Below, piece after piece: positions 24,044 to 33,700 of a stretch of 64,000 nucleotides of DNA. The notes beneath the pieces are model-generated. The model saw nothing but the letters and a program-made list of their open reading frames with translations, ran no database searches and was not told the origin of the DNA. The stretch is from assembly GCA_020091685.1 (NCBI GenBank), contig CM034597.1, positions 1,744,646 to 1,808,645 on the forward strand, written 5' to 3'. Each line of letters starts with the position of its first letter. The first letter of the stretch is position 1. Source of the stretch: Lutjanus erythropterus (lineage: Eukaryota; Chordata; Actinopteri; Lutjaniformes; Lutjanidae). The position numbers and the translations under genes were made by a program.

Positions 24044-24309
24044 GGGCCTTTTTCCACCAAAAAAAGTCTGGTTCTTGAGCCGATTCCAAGGTCCTTTGAA
24101 CTTTGGTGCTATCTTGTGAACCAGCCCTAATTTTTAGTGGAACCATTGTATTCACATGTGCCATCAACAGAGGGCACAGCACAGTGTACAATAGCCTGAG
24201 GAGTATGAAACACTCACTTTGATTCCCAAAGAAAACCTGCTATTTTTTGATTCCAGCTGGGAACCAACCTTTAAGCTTCTGAACCAGTCCATTTCAGTGG
24301 AAATGCTCA
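24044..24309 (+). mobile_element. GGGCCTTTTTCCACC element, copy 1
   Basis: Starts GGGCCTTTTTCCACCAA and ends with the imperfect inverse TCAGTGGAAATGCTC. The interior (TTTGAACTTTGGTGCTATCT, GATTCCAGCTGGGAACCAAC) matches 53677-54013. Confidence 0.6.
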
Positions 24310-24701
24310 GAAAGGTTCAAACTTTGTTCTTCGTTCTTGAGTCATAACTGTGCCAACTCAATGTTGGCAAGAGTCTTTTCCCTTCCTAGTTAGTAAGAAG
24401 ACAGCAAGCATTTGGGCGCACAGCAGATATGTGTATGCAAAGGGTGACGTCTCAACAACCGCTAATGTTAATTTAGTGGATTTCTTGTGACTCGAGTCAA
24501 ATGGTTACAGGGTCACTGAAATGATATAAAATACAACTCATCTTTTGTTTTACCATGTTTATGGCTTAGCAATAATAGTGCTCTGTGTGTTGACTTTGTG
24601 GAACACATTATAGTTAATAGTAACTGGGTAACAGAAGGCAAAAAATAACATATTAGTCTTTTTTCACAATGTCCAGAGGTGTCCCAGATGTTTTGTCTTA
24701 A

Positions 24702-25301
24702 AGGAGCAATATGAAAGAATTGAAAGACTTTGGTTATATGCTGCCCCCTATTTGTTTGGAGTATGAATTCAGCAGGTGGCAGTAACCACTAACTGCTGCC
24801 AACTGTAGTTGCCTTTTGCTAGTTAGCTCAGTTAGCCGTGCAACTAGAAACTGTCCTTTTAGCTGATTCCAGTGGGACTGGGAGTGCGGGTTGAGTGTTC
24901 TTGATTACACCTCTAGCACAGGCGCTTTGTACAGCCAGGAGGAGGAAGTTTTTATATCCAGGGCAAAGGGGACCTAGCAGGAAGTTGCCGCGGAATGGGC
25001 ACCAAAATCAGAGCGGTGAGAGCAGGCAACAGAGCCAGGCTCAGCAGCCTCCCAGTGAACATAGCAGCAATGGGACTGCACAGCCCAGAGACTGATGGAG
25101 ACCAGTTTAATGAAGTACCAAAGTGATTTAAAAAGTCTAAGACAGGATGAACCCTGGCTAACTGGTTAGCATGCTAACTTCAGATATCTCTGCAGCATGA
25201 CACACTGGTGTCTTTGACATCATGTCAAAATTGGTCACATTCTGTTAATAATTCAGTTATTTTTGAAAGTTTTTAAAGTAATATTCATACATATTGCTCC
25301 T
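24702..25301. mobile_element. TTAA-flanked DNA element, AGGAGCAATATG ends
   Basis: Inverted ends AGGAGCAATATG and CATATTGCTCCT. Flanks TTAA (24698-24701) and TTAT (25302-25305), a one-mismatch duplication. About 600 bp; the 66-codon frame inside is not recognisable. Confidence 0.65.
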
Positions 25302-25305
25302 TTAT

Positions 25306-26226
25306 ATCTGAGTGTTGGTTAGGCCATAGTGATATTCTGTAGTCTGATCCCAGCATAGCTCACAGTTAGAGAATATTTAAAAATGAATCTATGTATTAAG
25401 AGCTTCTTGGTCATTATATTGTCAGTAGGCTATCCAGCCAACATCAGCATTTCATTTTGTTCCAAGGTTCACCTCCACATCTTGTGAAATGTATTTCAGC
25501 CATTGGCTTGGGTTACAAAAGCAAGGTCATGTAGTTTTTTATATGGGTCTAATAAATCTTGAGTCCGAGTCCAAGCAATCAGGGTGTTAGTCTATATACA
25601 ATATCTTGAGTAGATTCCAAAACACTCGGAAAGCTCACGCCTAATTACTTAGCACATGGCCGTGTGTGAGGGTGTCTGCACATGTTTTCATTTACATATG
25701 TTTATATGTATGTTGGCTATCACGGGCAAACTGAGTGCTAGAGCTTTTAAGCTACCAGCTGACAGACCCACTGGATGGACTGTCCCCAGATTCTGAGAAA
25801 TTCACACTATTTTTTAATGTTGTTGGCTTGTCTTTACATAGAAGGGAATTAAAAAAGTCCCTGACCCATGAGAATGAAGTGTGATAATAGCCTTGGAATG
25901 TTCCTTTTGTTAAATCCCAGATCAAGCCCTGGCGCTTCATTTCATCCAGAGAAACAATCTGGAGCAAACAGATGTAATTAGTTTATTCAATTTAAATCTT
26001 ATCCCAAAAAGCAACACTCCTTATGACAGATGAGATTTTATCCCCCCCATCCAGCTTGTCTGCTGCAGTGTTATATGGGGTAACAGTAGTCTGCACTCAT
26101 TATTTTGAATGACTGCACAGTGCCTGCGAGCGAGCCAAAAGGGGCAGGATGTATTCTCACAACAGAGGCCTCCACACATCTACACTTTAGTGAAGGGAAA
26201 ACAGGGAGACAAGCGTTTCAGCTTAC
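25306..26226. other. Apparently unique non-coding DNA
   Basis: No repeat or gene recognised. It may be distal nlgn1 3' UTR if the AATAAA at 25982-25987 is used. Confidence 0.3.
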
Positions 26227-26436
26227 CAAGTAGCATCTCTGCGCCGGCACACGGATCTTATATCTGAGCACAATGGGCTTGCCATCCAGGGTATTCCTCC
26301 CTCTGTCTGTTTTCAAGATCACCACTTTAGCTCCGCGATGACTCTTAAGCGACTGAATCCGACTGCAGTCTGCTTCACTGTATGACACATCCCTACTCTG
26401 GTGGCTAACATCGTTAGCTGCCGAGGCTTCACTGAC
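26227..26436 (-). CDS. Unrecognised exon-like open segment, 70 codons
   Basis: On the minus strand, CATCTTTAG|GTCAGTGAA opens a 210-nt stop-free stretch that ends TACTTG|GTAAGC, a strong consensus donor. It is an exact multiple of three. The frame reads VSEASAANDVSHQSRDVSYS, then EADCSRIQSLKSHRGAKVVI, LKTDRGRNTLDGKPIVLRYK and IRVPAQRCYL. In-frame stops lie just outside both splice points, as expected for an internal exon. I do not recognise the protein. It lies about 2.06 kb past the nlgn1 stop, so it may equally be open by chance inside a conserved nlgn1 3' UTR. No partner exon was found. Confidence 0.25.
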
Positions 26437-26439
26437 CTA

Positions 26440-27199
26440 AAGATGTTAGCGATGGCAGACAGCCTTGCAGGAGACGGTAAACTGAAGGGCGGTGTGGATG
26501 CGGAGGGGAAACCGTTTTGCTAAACAGCCCAACCTGTCAGCTCAGTATAAAAGATGAGACAGTCGAGAACCTTTAGTGGAAAAAGAAGTGGGGCCAAAAG
26601 AAGAAAAGTAGTAGCTCTTTTAAAGTGAGGTAAAGAGGGTTGACTGTGGGTCTCAGCTGCTATGGGAAGCCTTTCTTCTTCCTTCCCACAAGGCAGTGTG
26701 CCTCCAAATAACATCAACCATGGCTAAAGATGAAAACTTCATGAAAAGTCTATCATGGGAATTGACCTACCCTGACCCTAGTGCTTCCTTGCATCCACCT
26801 GCTGTGCATTTCCAGAGAGTTCCACCCAGTGTGATCTGTCTGTGCTTGGCCTTTGACTTGTATTAGTCATGTTCAGGCATTCATGTTTAAACAGCTCTAC
26901 AGAACCTGGCTGGAGGACGGAAAATATAAGCTACAGAGCCCAGAGATTCATTCTTTACCACTACTTTTTCCCACTGATGGGCATCCACTGTGTCACTCAA
27001 TCAACACACCTCCCAGTTAAAGAAAAGAAAAATGGGCAATGGAATAAACAGTGCAGGTAATTACTTCTATACGGTAAAGTGGTCCAATAGGTAGAATAGC
27101 AAAGAACATTGATTTCAACTGAAGGTACAATGAGTTTGATTGATACAGTGTAATGTGATTTAACCACTATCAAAAAGTAGTACCAACACACAGAGTACA
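26440..27199. other. Apparently unique non-coding DNA
   Basis: No repeat recognised; several short frames without motifs. Confidence 0.35.
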
Positions 27200-28499
27200 A
27201 AACTAGTCCTTATATGCCCAGCTCCACTCAAGCTATATTATGTTATGCAAGAAAGTTTTACCATATCCCCAGCCCCTCCCCTCTCTGTCCCCCATCTCCA
27301 GCCAATAACATCCATAACCTGGAACTGCATTTCCCATGGTCCTGCGATGGTGTGTGTTTTCCTGTAATCCAATCAGGAAATCCATCGGAAATTGCTCCAA
27401 TGCAAGGGAGAGGGTGAAAATTATTCTTAATAATGACATAATCAGCAGAGCAGCCATCAAGCAGATAAATTGTCATGCGCATCGTGCTAAAATATCCAAT
27501 TATCCTTTGTCCCCCAGCTCTCTGTGTTGAAGTTGGAACTGCCAGAAAGCCAGTAGGTGGATCCCCACTTTCCCACTGGTTCAGTCCTGCTGGCAGGTTT
27601 GCAGTATAGACGCCCCCCAAGAGAGGAGGGCTTAAACAGCCTTGGTGCTTAGTGTACAGATCTAGATATGTAAATAGGTTCTATACAATAAAATTGTTCC
27701 CGATCCTCAAAAATAAATGGATGAAAAGTATCTGTGATATTTTTTTTCCCTCAAAATGGTTCCATTGTGCATACAGGTTTCTTTTTTTTTCCTTGAAGTC
27801 TTCAGTTCTTCATTTGCTCTGTTCAACAACAGTTTTTGCTTTATCTTACATAGCCTCCATTTTTGAAGTTAACACATGCCTAAATTGGTTTGCGCTGCAT
27901 CTACTCTGCGCCCCACAAACTGAGTAATCTGCAGCACGATGCCAAAGGAAAACAATATGTTTTCTTTCTTTTACAAAGTGCTCCCCTCTTCTCACCTCCG
28001 AGGCGTGTCTGATGCTCTGTTCTGCTTCCAGATAATACTGTCAAGCAGTCATTTGTCAAAAGATCCCGAAGGCCATATCTGTCGCTAGAAAGAAAAAGTA
28101 GTTTACTGTACCTTGTTTTGCTGCAATATCAGAACAAAAATAATGATAAAAAAACATCCTCCTCCTTGTTTTAGCTTGTAAGGGTGTTTTTCTTCAACTC
28201 CTTATTTGTACTTTTTTCCTCTTGTCTTTTATTTTTCTACAAAAACATAATTATTCTTTTTTTTTTTTATCCTCTGGTTCAAACCCCCAGAAATCCCTTG
28301 ACTATATTCCCTCAGGTATTAACAGGGTGTCATACAATCCCAGCATAATTCCATGGGTGTCTGGCAACTCCAGGCTGGCATTTCAGCTCCTGACATATCT
28401 GTGTTTGTCAGCATGTCGGCCGTAAGTCTCTGCTGCAGCAGCGGCGTTAGATTTTGCCTCAGCCATCAGAGTCCTGCCTGCATGGGTGCGTACACAGGG
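27200..28499 (-). other. nlgn1: Probable nlgn1 3' UTR start
   Basis: Sequence directly after the nlgn1 stop codon in transcript direction. It holds no recognised repeat and no convincing coding frame; open frames at 27233-27620 look fortuitous. The UTR length is unknown; mammalian neuroligin 3' UTRs are long, so it may reach further down. The extent is inference. Confidence 0.4.
28228..28233 (-). promoter_or_regulatory. Candidate poly(A) signal AATAAA for nlgn1
   Basis: TTTATT on the plus strand reads AATAAA in transcript direction, about 267 nt past the stop. Another AATAAA lies at 25982-25987. Neither can be chosen without transcript ends, and this hexamer is common in AT-rich DNA. Confidence 0.25.
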
Positions 28500-29102
28500 C
28501 TATACCCGGGTGGTGGAGTGTGAGTGTGGGTGCGGGTGAGGCAGGGTGTTGTTCTGCCCGCTGCTGGGGAAGGTGTTGAAAGAGTGGAGCGAGGTGAGCC
28601 CCCCCATGGTGCTGGGGATCATGGTTATGGTGTTTGGTGTCATGAGCGGGATGTCGTCCGGCGAGCGCCTCATGGCCAGAGTGTAGTCCGGTGGGCAGGC
28701 AGTCCTCAGCACCATGTCGTGCGGGTGCAGGGAGTCACCCACCCCCCTGCAGTCCCGGTCCAGGTCTGAGTGTTGCTTCATCTGCAAGGACATGATCTCC
28801 TCCTCCTGAGTGTGAGCCAGGTCGTTGGCGGCGCTCCGCTGCGGGCTACAGCGCCTGTGGACATCGTGCCGGCGCTTGTCCTTCTTGTAGTAAAGCGCGG
28901 CAAAGGCCAGAATGTTGAGGAAGAGCAGCGAGGCTCCTACGGCGATGGTCACCGACAGCTCAGTGGAGTAGTCACGCTGGTCCACCAGGTGTGGCTGGTT
29001 GTGGCTGTCCTGGGTCTCAGTGGGGAACGGAGTTGGGTTGGGACGCTTGGTCACCAGAACCTTGGTCTTCGGGGTGCGGTTGGTCGCCTCTGGTGGAGGA
29101 AT
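28500..29102 (-). CDS. nlgn1: nlgn1 terminal coding exon: stalk, membrane span, cytoplasmic tail
   Basis: The 603-nt segment is 200 codons plus TAG, after the acceptor TACTTCAG|ATTCCT. Residues 1-49 are a Pro/Thr-rich stalk, 51-71 are the membrane span ([20 protein letters not shown]), followed by the basic stop-transfer YYKKDKRR. Residues 79-110 hold [20 protein letters not shown] and [10 protein letters not shown]. Residues 136-160 carry [20 protein letters not shown], the gephyrin-binding element with Tyr 140. The last four residues, TTRV, are the class I PDZ ligand for PSD-95 family proteins, preceded by the neuroligin-1 type His-Pro run. Compared with mammals, the Thr triplet after SPQR reads Ser-Ala-Ala. 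The 184-residue frame from an internal Met is part of this exon, not a separate gene. Confidence 0.96.
   Translation of the reverse strand: MPPPEATNRTPKTKVLVTKRPNPTPFPTETQDSHNQPHLVDQRDYSTELSVTIAVGASLLFLNILAFAALYYKKDKRRHDVHRRCSPQRSAANDLAHTQEEEIMSLQMKQHSDLDRDCRGVGDSLHPHDMVLRTACPPDYTLAMRRSPDDIPLMTPNTITMIPSTMGGLTSLHSFNTFPSSGQNNTLPHPHPHSHSTTRV
28503..28514 (-). other. nlgn1: PDZ-binding C-terminus TTRV
   Basis: The codons ACC-ACC-CGG-GTA (TTRV, using the minus strand) come directly before TAG at 28500-28502. The class I motif S/T-x-V is what recruits PSD-95, MAGI and related scaffolds in vertebrate neuroligins. It is intact. Confidence 0.9.
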
Positions 29103-30873
29103 CTGAAGTACAATGGTCAGAATATAAATGATTAGAAGAGTTTAAAATAAGTTCAAGGATATATTGTCTGAGAAAATCAAATCAGCTCTGTGCTAACACA
29201 ATCTGAACCTTTTGATCAGAATTCCAGGGCACTCAGAGTAAACCTACACAGGCATGGAGAGAACATGCAAACACAAATTTTCATGATCAAACATGTTCAG
29301 ATTCATAATTCAATACCAGCACTACAAAAATCTACTCATACTACAAGGTAATGAGCTCCAACCTATCCTGAGACTCACTGTGTGCTTGTGATACGCCAAC
29401 TCCCCAACTGAAAAAGCGTACACACTCACTTGAATAGCTAACAATGCTATGTTGAACGTTAAATAAAATAAACAAATGTTAACTTCATTATTTGTTTTTA
29501 GCCTTTTGGCAAATTTAGAGCAATGTCTTCTAATGTGCATTGCTGGTGTTAAATAAACCAATGTACTAAATAAATAAATAAAATAAATTACAATAAAAAA
29601 CCAATGGGCCTTAAAACCTCAACCTCAAAAAGTTATATGGTGTAATTGATACTGACTGACTTTGCCAGTTAGCTAGCTAGCTCCTTGGAGCCACTGCACA
29701 CTGCAGCTGGGCTGCCTGCTTCCAACCATTGGTTAGTTAGAGCCTTTGAAAGTAAAGCCTTTAAAGCTACATGTAATATAATATAATATAATATAATATA
29801 ATATAATATATATTTTTCCTGTGGGCTGTCATGGTTTTTATCCATCTAGATAGTTTTGGTGTGAGTTGCTATGTTTTGGAGATTTCGGTCATACAGATGT
29901 CTGCCTTCTCTTCAATATGACTGGAACTAAAAGGCACTCAGCTTGTGGTGCTCAAAGCACCAAGATACATTTGAAAAACTTGACAGCAATGTTTCTTTCC
30001 AGAAATCATGGCCTGGTTACTCAAGGTAATCCACTTTGCTGTGAGCAGTTTCATGTTGGAACTACTTTCTTTCTATGATAGAATCTACCGGATTACTTTC
30101 TTTTCTACTAGAAAGAAAGTAGTTTCTACATAAAACTGCTGGTCTGCTGGTATGTGAATTATTTTGAATAACTGGATCAAGATTTCAGGAGAGAGACACT
30201 GTTATTGAATTTTTCAAATGCATATTTTGGGGGATTTATAATCATTTATATTGAAGAGAATGCAGACATCTCTACAGTTTATATCTCCAAAACTCAGCAG
30301 CTTGAAACAAAAATTGGTTTTTTGATTTGGGGTTGAACAGGCCCTTTAAGGAAACAACTTGATGTGACCCCTGAATTGAGACATAGCTTCTATGTGTGAA
30401 ACTGAACTAATGTGAATCTGCTTCCTTGTATTCTTTAATTCACTGCAGATTACTGAGTATGTTGTTAAATTATTATCCACTAGTTTTTAAATCATGTTAA
30501 TACTTGCGTCACTCGACAGTACAGAGTCATATGATGACGATGGTAAAGTTGATGGCTCATGGTGTGAGCAGATGTGAATTTCCTCCTCATCATGTTGATC
30601 TACAGCTCTGTGTGGCTTAAAAGAAACATTATTTTTTTCTGTAGCACTTTAATAAGCAAGTCATATCATGTGTATCCACAGAAGTAGGATCTCACAAGAG
30701 GCACTTGAGGGCAGGATTAGACAAGAGTCGGGTCAACAAACAATCTGAATATTGCATTTTGAAATTCCCTTTTTAAGTTTCTTGGGTTTATTCCAAAAGC
30801 TCTTCTGTGGAGGGAACGACTCAGGTAGTTAATTTTTAGAAGCAGGATGAGATATAGAAGATTTAGTACCAAC
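29103..30873 (-). other. nlgn1: nlgn1 intron between the 78-nt exon and the last exon
   Basis: 1771 bp, phase 0, donor GTTGGT and acceptor TACTTCAG. It holds the (AATAT)n run and otherwise nothing recognised. It is one of the introns not expected from mammals. Confidence 0.85.
29774..29812. repeat. (AATAT)n microsatellite
   Basis: About seven pentanucleotide units TAATA running into TATATAT, inside the last nlgn1 intron. Confidence 0.85.
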
Positions 30874-30951
30874 CTTGGTGGTGGTGGGGATGAGCTGGGT
30901 GACCTCGTTGAGGCTGTGCAGATGAGGAACCAGCTCCAACCATAAGTTGAC
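30874..30951 (-). CDS. nlgn1: nlgn1 78-nt exon, dimer-interface helix
   Basis: This exon of exactly 26 codons (phase 0 on both sides) reads VNLWLELVPHLHSLNEVTQL then IPTTTK. The acceptor is TCTTCAG|GTCAAC and the donor ACCAAG|GTTGGT, a weaker donor than its neighbours. LWLELVPHLH is the helix that, in neuroligin crystal structures, packs into the four-helix bundle of the homodimer; Glu-Leu in this helix are the residues classically mutated to block dimers. The end (TTTK) starts the stalk. Because the exon is symmetric, skipping it would keep the frame and remove the helix. There is no direct evidence that skipping happens. Confidence 0.93.
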
Positions 30952-31323
30952 CTGAAGAGAGAACAGAAAGTCAAAGTCAGTACAACATTCCAGTCATTTC
31001 AACAACATGGTTGTAAACATCTCAAATTATTCACAGTGATTCAAAGACTCAAATTAGACAATCTTTGGTGACAGACCAAAACCCACAACTCTACTTTTTA
31101 TATCAACAGCCTCATATAGTCCAGATAATGCAAACAATATGAGGATACATCACGACAGACAAGTTCAATATAGTCTTGCTTTCTTTGGGTTACCACAGAG
31201 CTGTTACAAAGTTATCAAGTGCCTCAAGTAACTTCAGGTTTTCAAACCTAGCTATCAGCACATTCATGTTAAGGTTAGAAAAGCCAATCTCATGTAATAC
31301 CAATACCAGGAGATGAGTGTTAC
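30952..31323 (-). other. nlgn1: nlgn1 372-bp intron
   Basis: GTAACA donor, TCTTCAG acceptor, phase 0. No repeat recognised. Confidence 0.9.
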
Positions 31324-31480
31324 CTTGTTGGCACGGTAATGCTCTTTGACCCGAGGCTTCAGGCCAATGTGCAGATAGAGCTGGTCCTTCTGGTTGTAGC
31401 GTGTCCATGCCACTTCTTCAAAGCGATTAGGCTTGGTGTGGATGAACTTGGTGTCCTGGGGCACAGGCTGGTTTGGGTCC
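31324..31480 (-). CDS. nlgn1: nlgn1 coding exon, DPNQPVPQ to HYRANK
   Basis: The 157-nt exon follows TTGTCCAG, completes Gly, and reads [20 protein letters not shown], then [20 protein letters not shown] and [12 protein letters not shown]. This is close to residue-for-residue like mammalian neuroligin-1. The donor is AACAAG|GTAACA, phase 0. In mammals this sequence, as I remember it, is the start of one long final exon, so the two introns downstream (372 bp and 1771 bp) appear to be additional in this fish. The exon completes the beta-sheet part of the ectodomain just before the dimerisation helix. Confidence 0.94.
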
Positions 31481-33495
31481 CTGGACAAAAAGAGTTAAAG
31501 GATGAAAGAGTTTAAATGTTAGAATTCACAGAGGTGAGATCTGCTGAACAGTTCATAAGCCCGTTTGAAACAATGCAACAGTACACATGTTGCCTCCCAT
31601 GCATAATGCCATCATCTCCTGACCTATCAGTAATAGTTTCATCACCTCGTGGTTGTTTACTTTAGAGAACAGGAAGAACTAGAGCTAAACCAAAGCTGGA
31701 GTGGACCTTTAGAGACTCTACTGTCTGACTGTTTATTAAAATTTTAATTTTGACCTAAGTGTAGCATCTCCCTCAGGCTAATCAGTGTAATTATGAAAAT
31801 ACTGGAATGCAGTGCTGAGATACAGCCCCCAGGTTTCATCAAATATTAATCAACAGTTTCAGAGATATCACACCTGATAAAATCAAAAAAAAGGTCAAAA
31901 GGGGTATTATTGCTCACAGATGATTGGTTTTCTAAGGATTCTGATTGAATGAAAAGGTCTTAAGATAGCTAATAACCTGAGAAGTTTCCCTAATTTTAAG
32001 TTTTACTCAAGTGTTAAGAAAATTAGCATGTCACAGTTTTTAAATTATGGATGTCTCATTGGGAGGGAACCTATTTATATATAATTTATACATAAAAAGA
32101 AGCTTCCAGCCAAGGAATGTTTAGGTAGAGATGTAGCTCAGCCATGCTTATAATTTCCATAAAGCATATGCCTCAGCAGTGGCTATAAACTGAGAAAGAG
32201 CTACAATTATAATCTTATGTACCATCTACTTCTGGTAAACATTAGGTTTAAGCCATAATAACAGAGGAATGGACCACACTGTAAATGCAGGTCAGCAACC
32301 TCATATGAACTCCCCTCTTATATTCAGTATAAGCTTACAGAAGACATTCTGCATGGGATCCTGAGCTAAATAGACCCACTTACACTTAATCTGAGCAGAA
32401 CAGAGCCAGCCATGTGAGCTATGGAGGACCATTCAGACCCACTGAGCGCCCCATTGTCTGAGAGCGGCATATGGAGCCAGCCAGACCTCATCAGGAACAC
32501 GCTTAACCATTCAAATTGGTGGCATAAATCTCCCAGGTACCCGGCATTCCACGTCAATTTGGGGTTATATATGTAGATCATTAGTGACTTTCTGTTCCCC
32601 TCAGGGCTACTGGGCAGTGCACTGAAAAAGCCAATGTCCCCCCATTACGCTCTCGAAAAACAATTACCGCCATGACTATATGCTGAAAGGCAATGCGAGA
32701 CAGAAGGAGGGGGGAAAGAAGGATTTTAATTCTGTACCATCCAGAATGTCACTCTTCAGGCTACGAGCATTAATTAAGAATGTATTTGAAGATATGTAGA
32801 GGGTGTCTGCATAGAATACCAATTACACTGTACAGTTCATAAAACACCACAGCACAATTCACTACTCCTGGTCATCAAATGTAGGTTAATATTGAGGAAA
32901 CACAATTTCAATCAACTAAGTTCATAGTCTTGTAATGGTAATTAGATGTTGATCAGGGGCTGTAAAAGCTGCTGACAGAGCATAAAACGTTTAAATAACC
33001 TTTCGGCTGACCTTTTATAGACATGTGTTATGCAACACTCATTCTTAAGAATTTGTGGGGATTTTGTATTTGAGTCTTCAATTATGCTGTTAAACCTTGT
33101 AACAGGCTGACCTACAAGTTCTTTCATTTTTTATTAAATGTACACATCAACACCATCTGATTTTCCAATGTGAATGTGAATGTAACATCTTTTCATTTTA
33201 TGGACAGTTGTATCGTTATAATGGTAATTGAAATGCCTGTTTTTAATTCTTATTTAGCTTTGATTTAGAAGGGCTTACAAAGTTAACTTATGTTGAGACC
33301 CATCTGACAGTAATATTATTGAATCAATTTATCAAAAAAATACAAAGTTTACCAGTGCTTGAACAGTATTCCTGCCTTTTTTAAAGCAGGAATTGAGACA
33401 GGGGTCAGGGTACAGCTAAACCTTTCCATGCCTGATTAAATCAGGTTTTTGTATAACTCTGACAAAGTTAACAAAAATCTGGGACACAATTTTTT

Positions 33496-33700
33496 TTAAT
33501 ATATATACATATTTGGGCATTTTATGCCTTTAATGATAGGACAGCTGAAGATGTGACAGGAAATGGGGAGAGAGAGTGGGGGAATGACATGCAGCAAAGG
33601 ACCATGGGTGGGAGTCAAACCCACAGCTGCTGCAGAGGACTCACAGCCTCTGTACATGGAGCACATGCTCTACCAACTGAGCTATCCAGGCGCCTCATCC
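33496..33700 (-). mobile_element. tRNA-derived SINE
   Basis: On the minus strand the head at 33700 reads CTGGATAGCTCAGTTGGTAG (box A TAGCTCAGTTGG at 33684-33673), with box B-like GGTTTGACTCC downstream. Then comes the fish SINE body GCTGCATGTCATTCCCCCAC and TTTCCTGTCAC, and tail TTAAAGGCATAAAATGCCC. Imperfect 14-bp duplications GGGACACAATTTTT and GGGATATAATTTTT flank it. Not a functional tRNA gene: the cloverleaf is not closed. Confidence 0.85.

Noticed and set aside
28770-29135. 121-codon plus-strand frame
   Set aside because: Antisense shadow of the last nlgn1 exon, sustained by its GC-rich codon bias.
33661-33700. tRNA-like sequence with box A and box B
   Set aside because: It is the head of a SINE with SINE body, tail and target duplication, not a tRNA gene.
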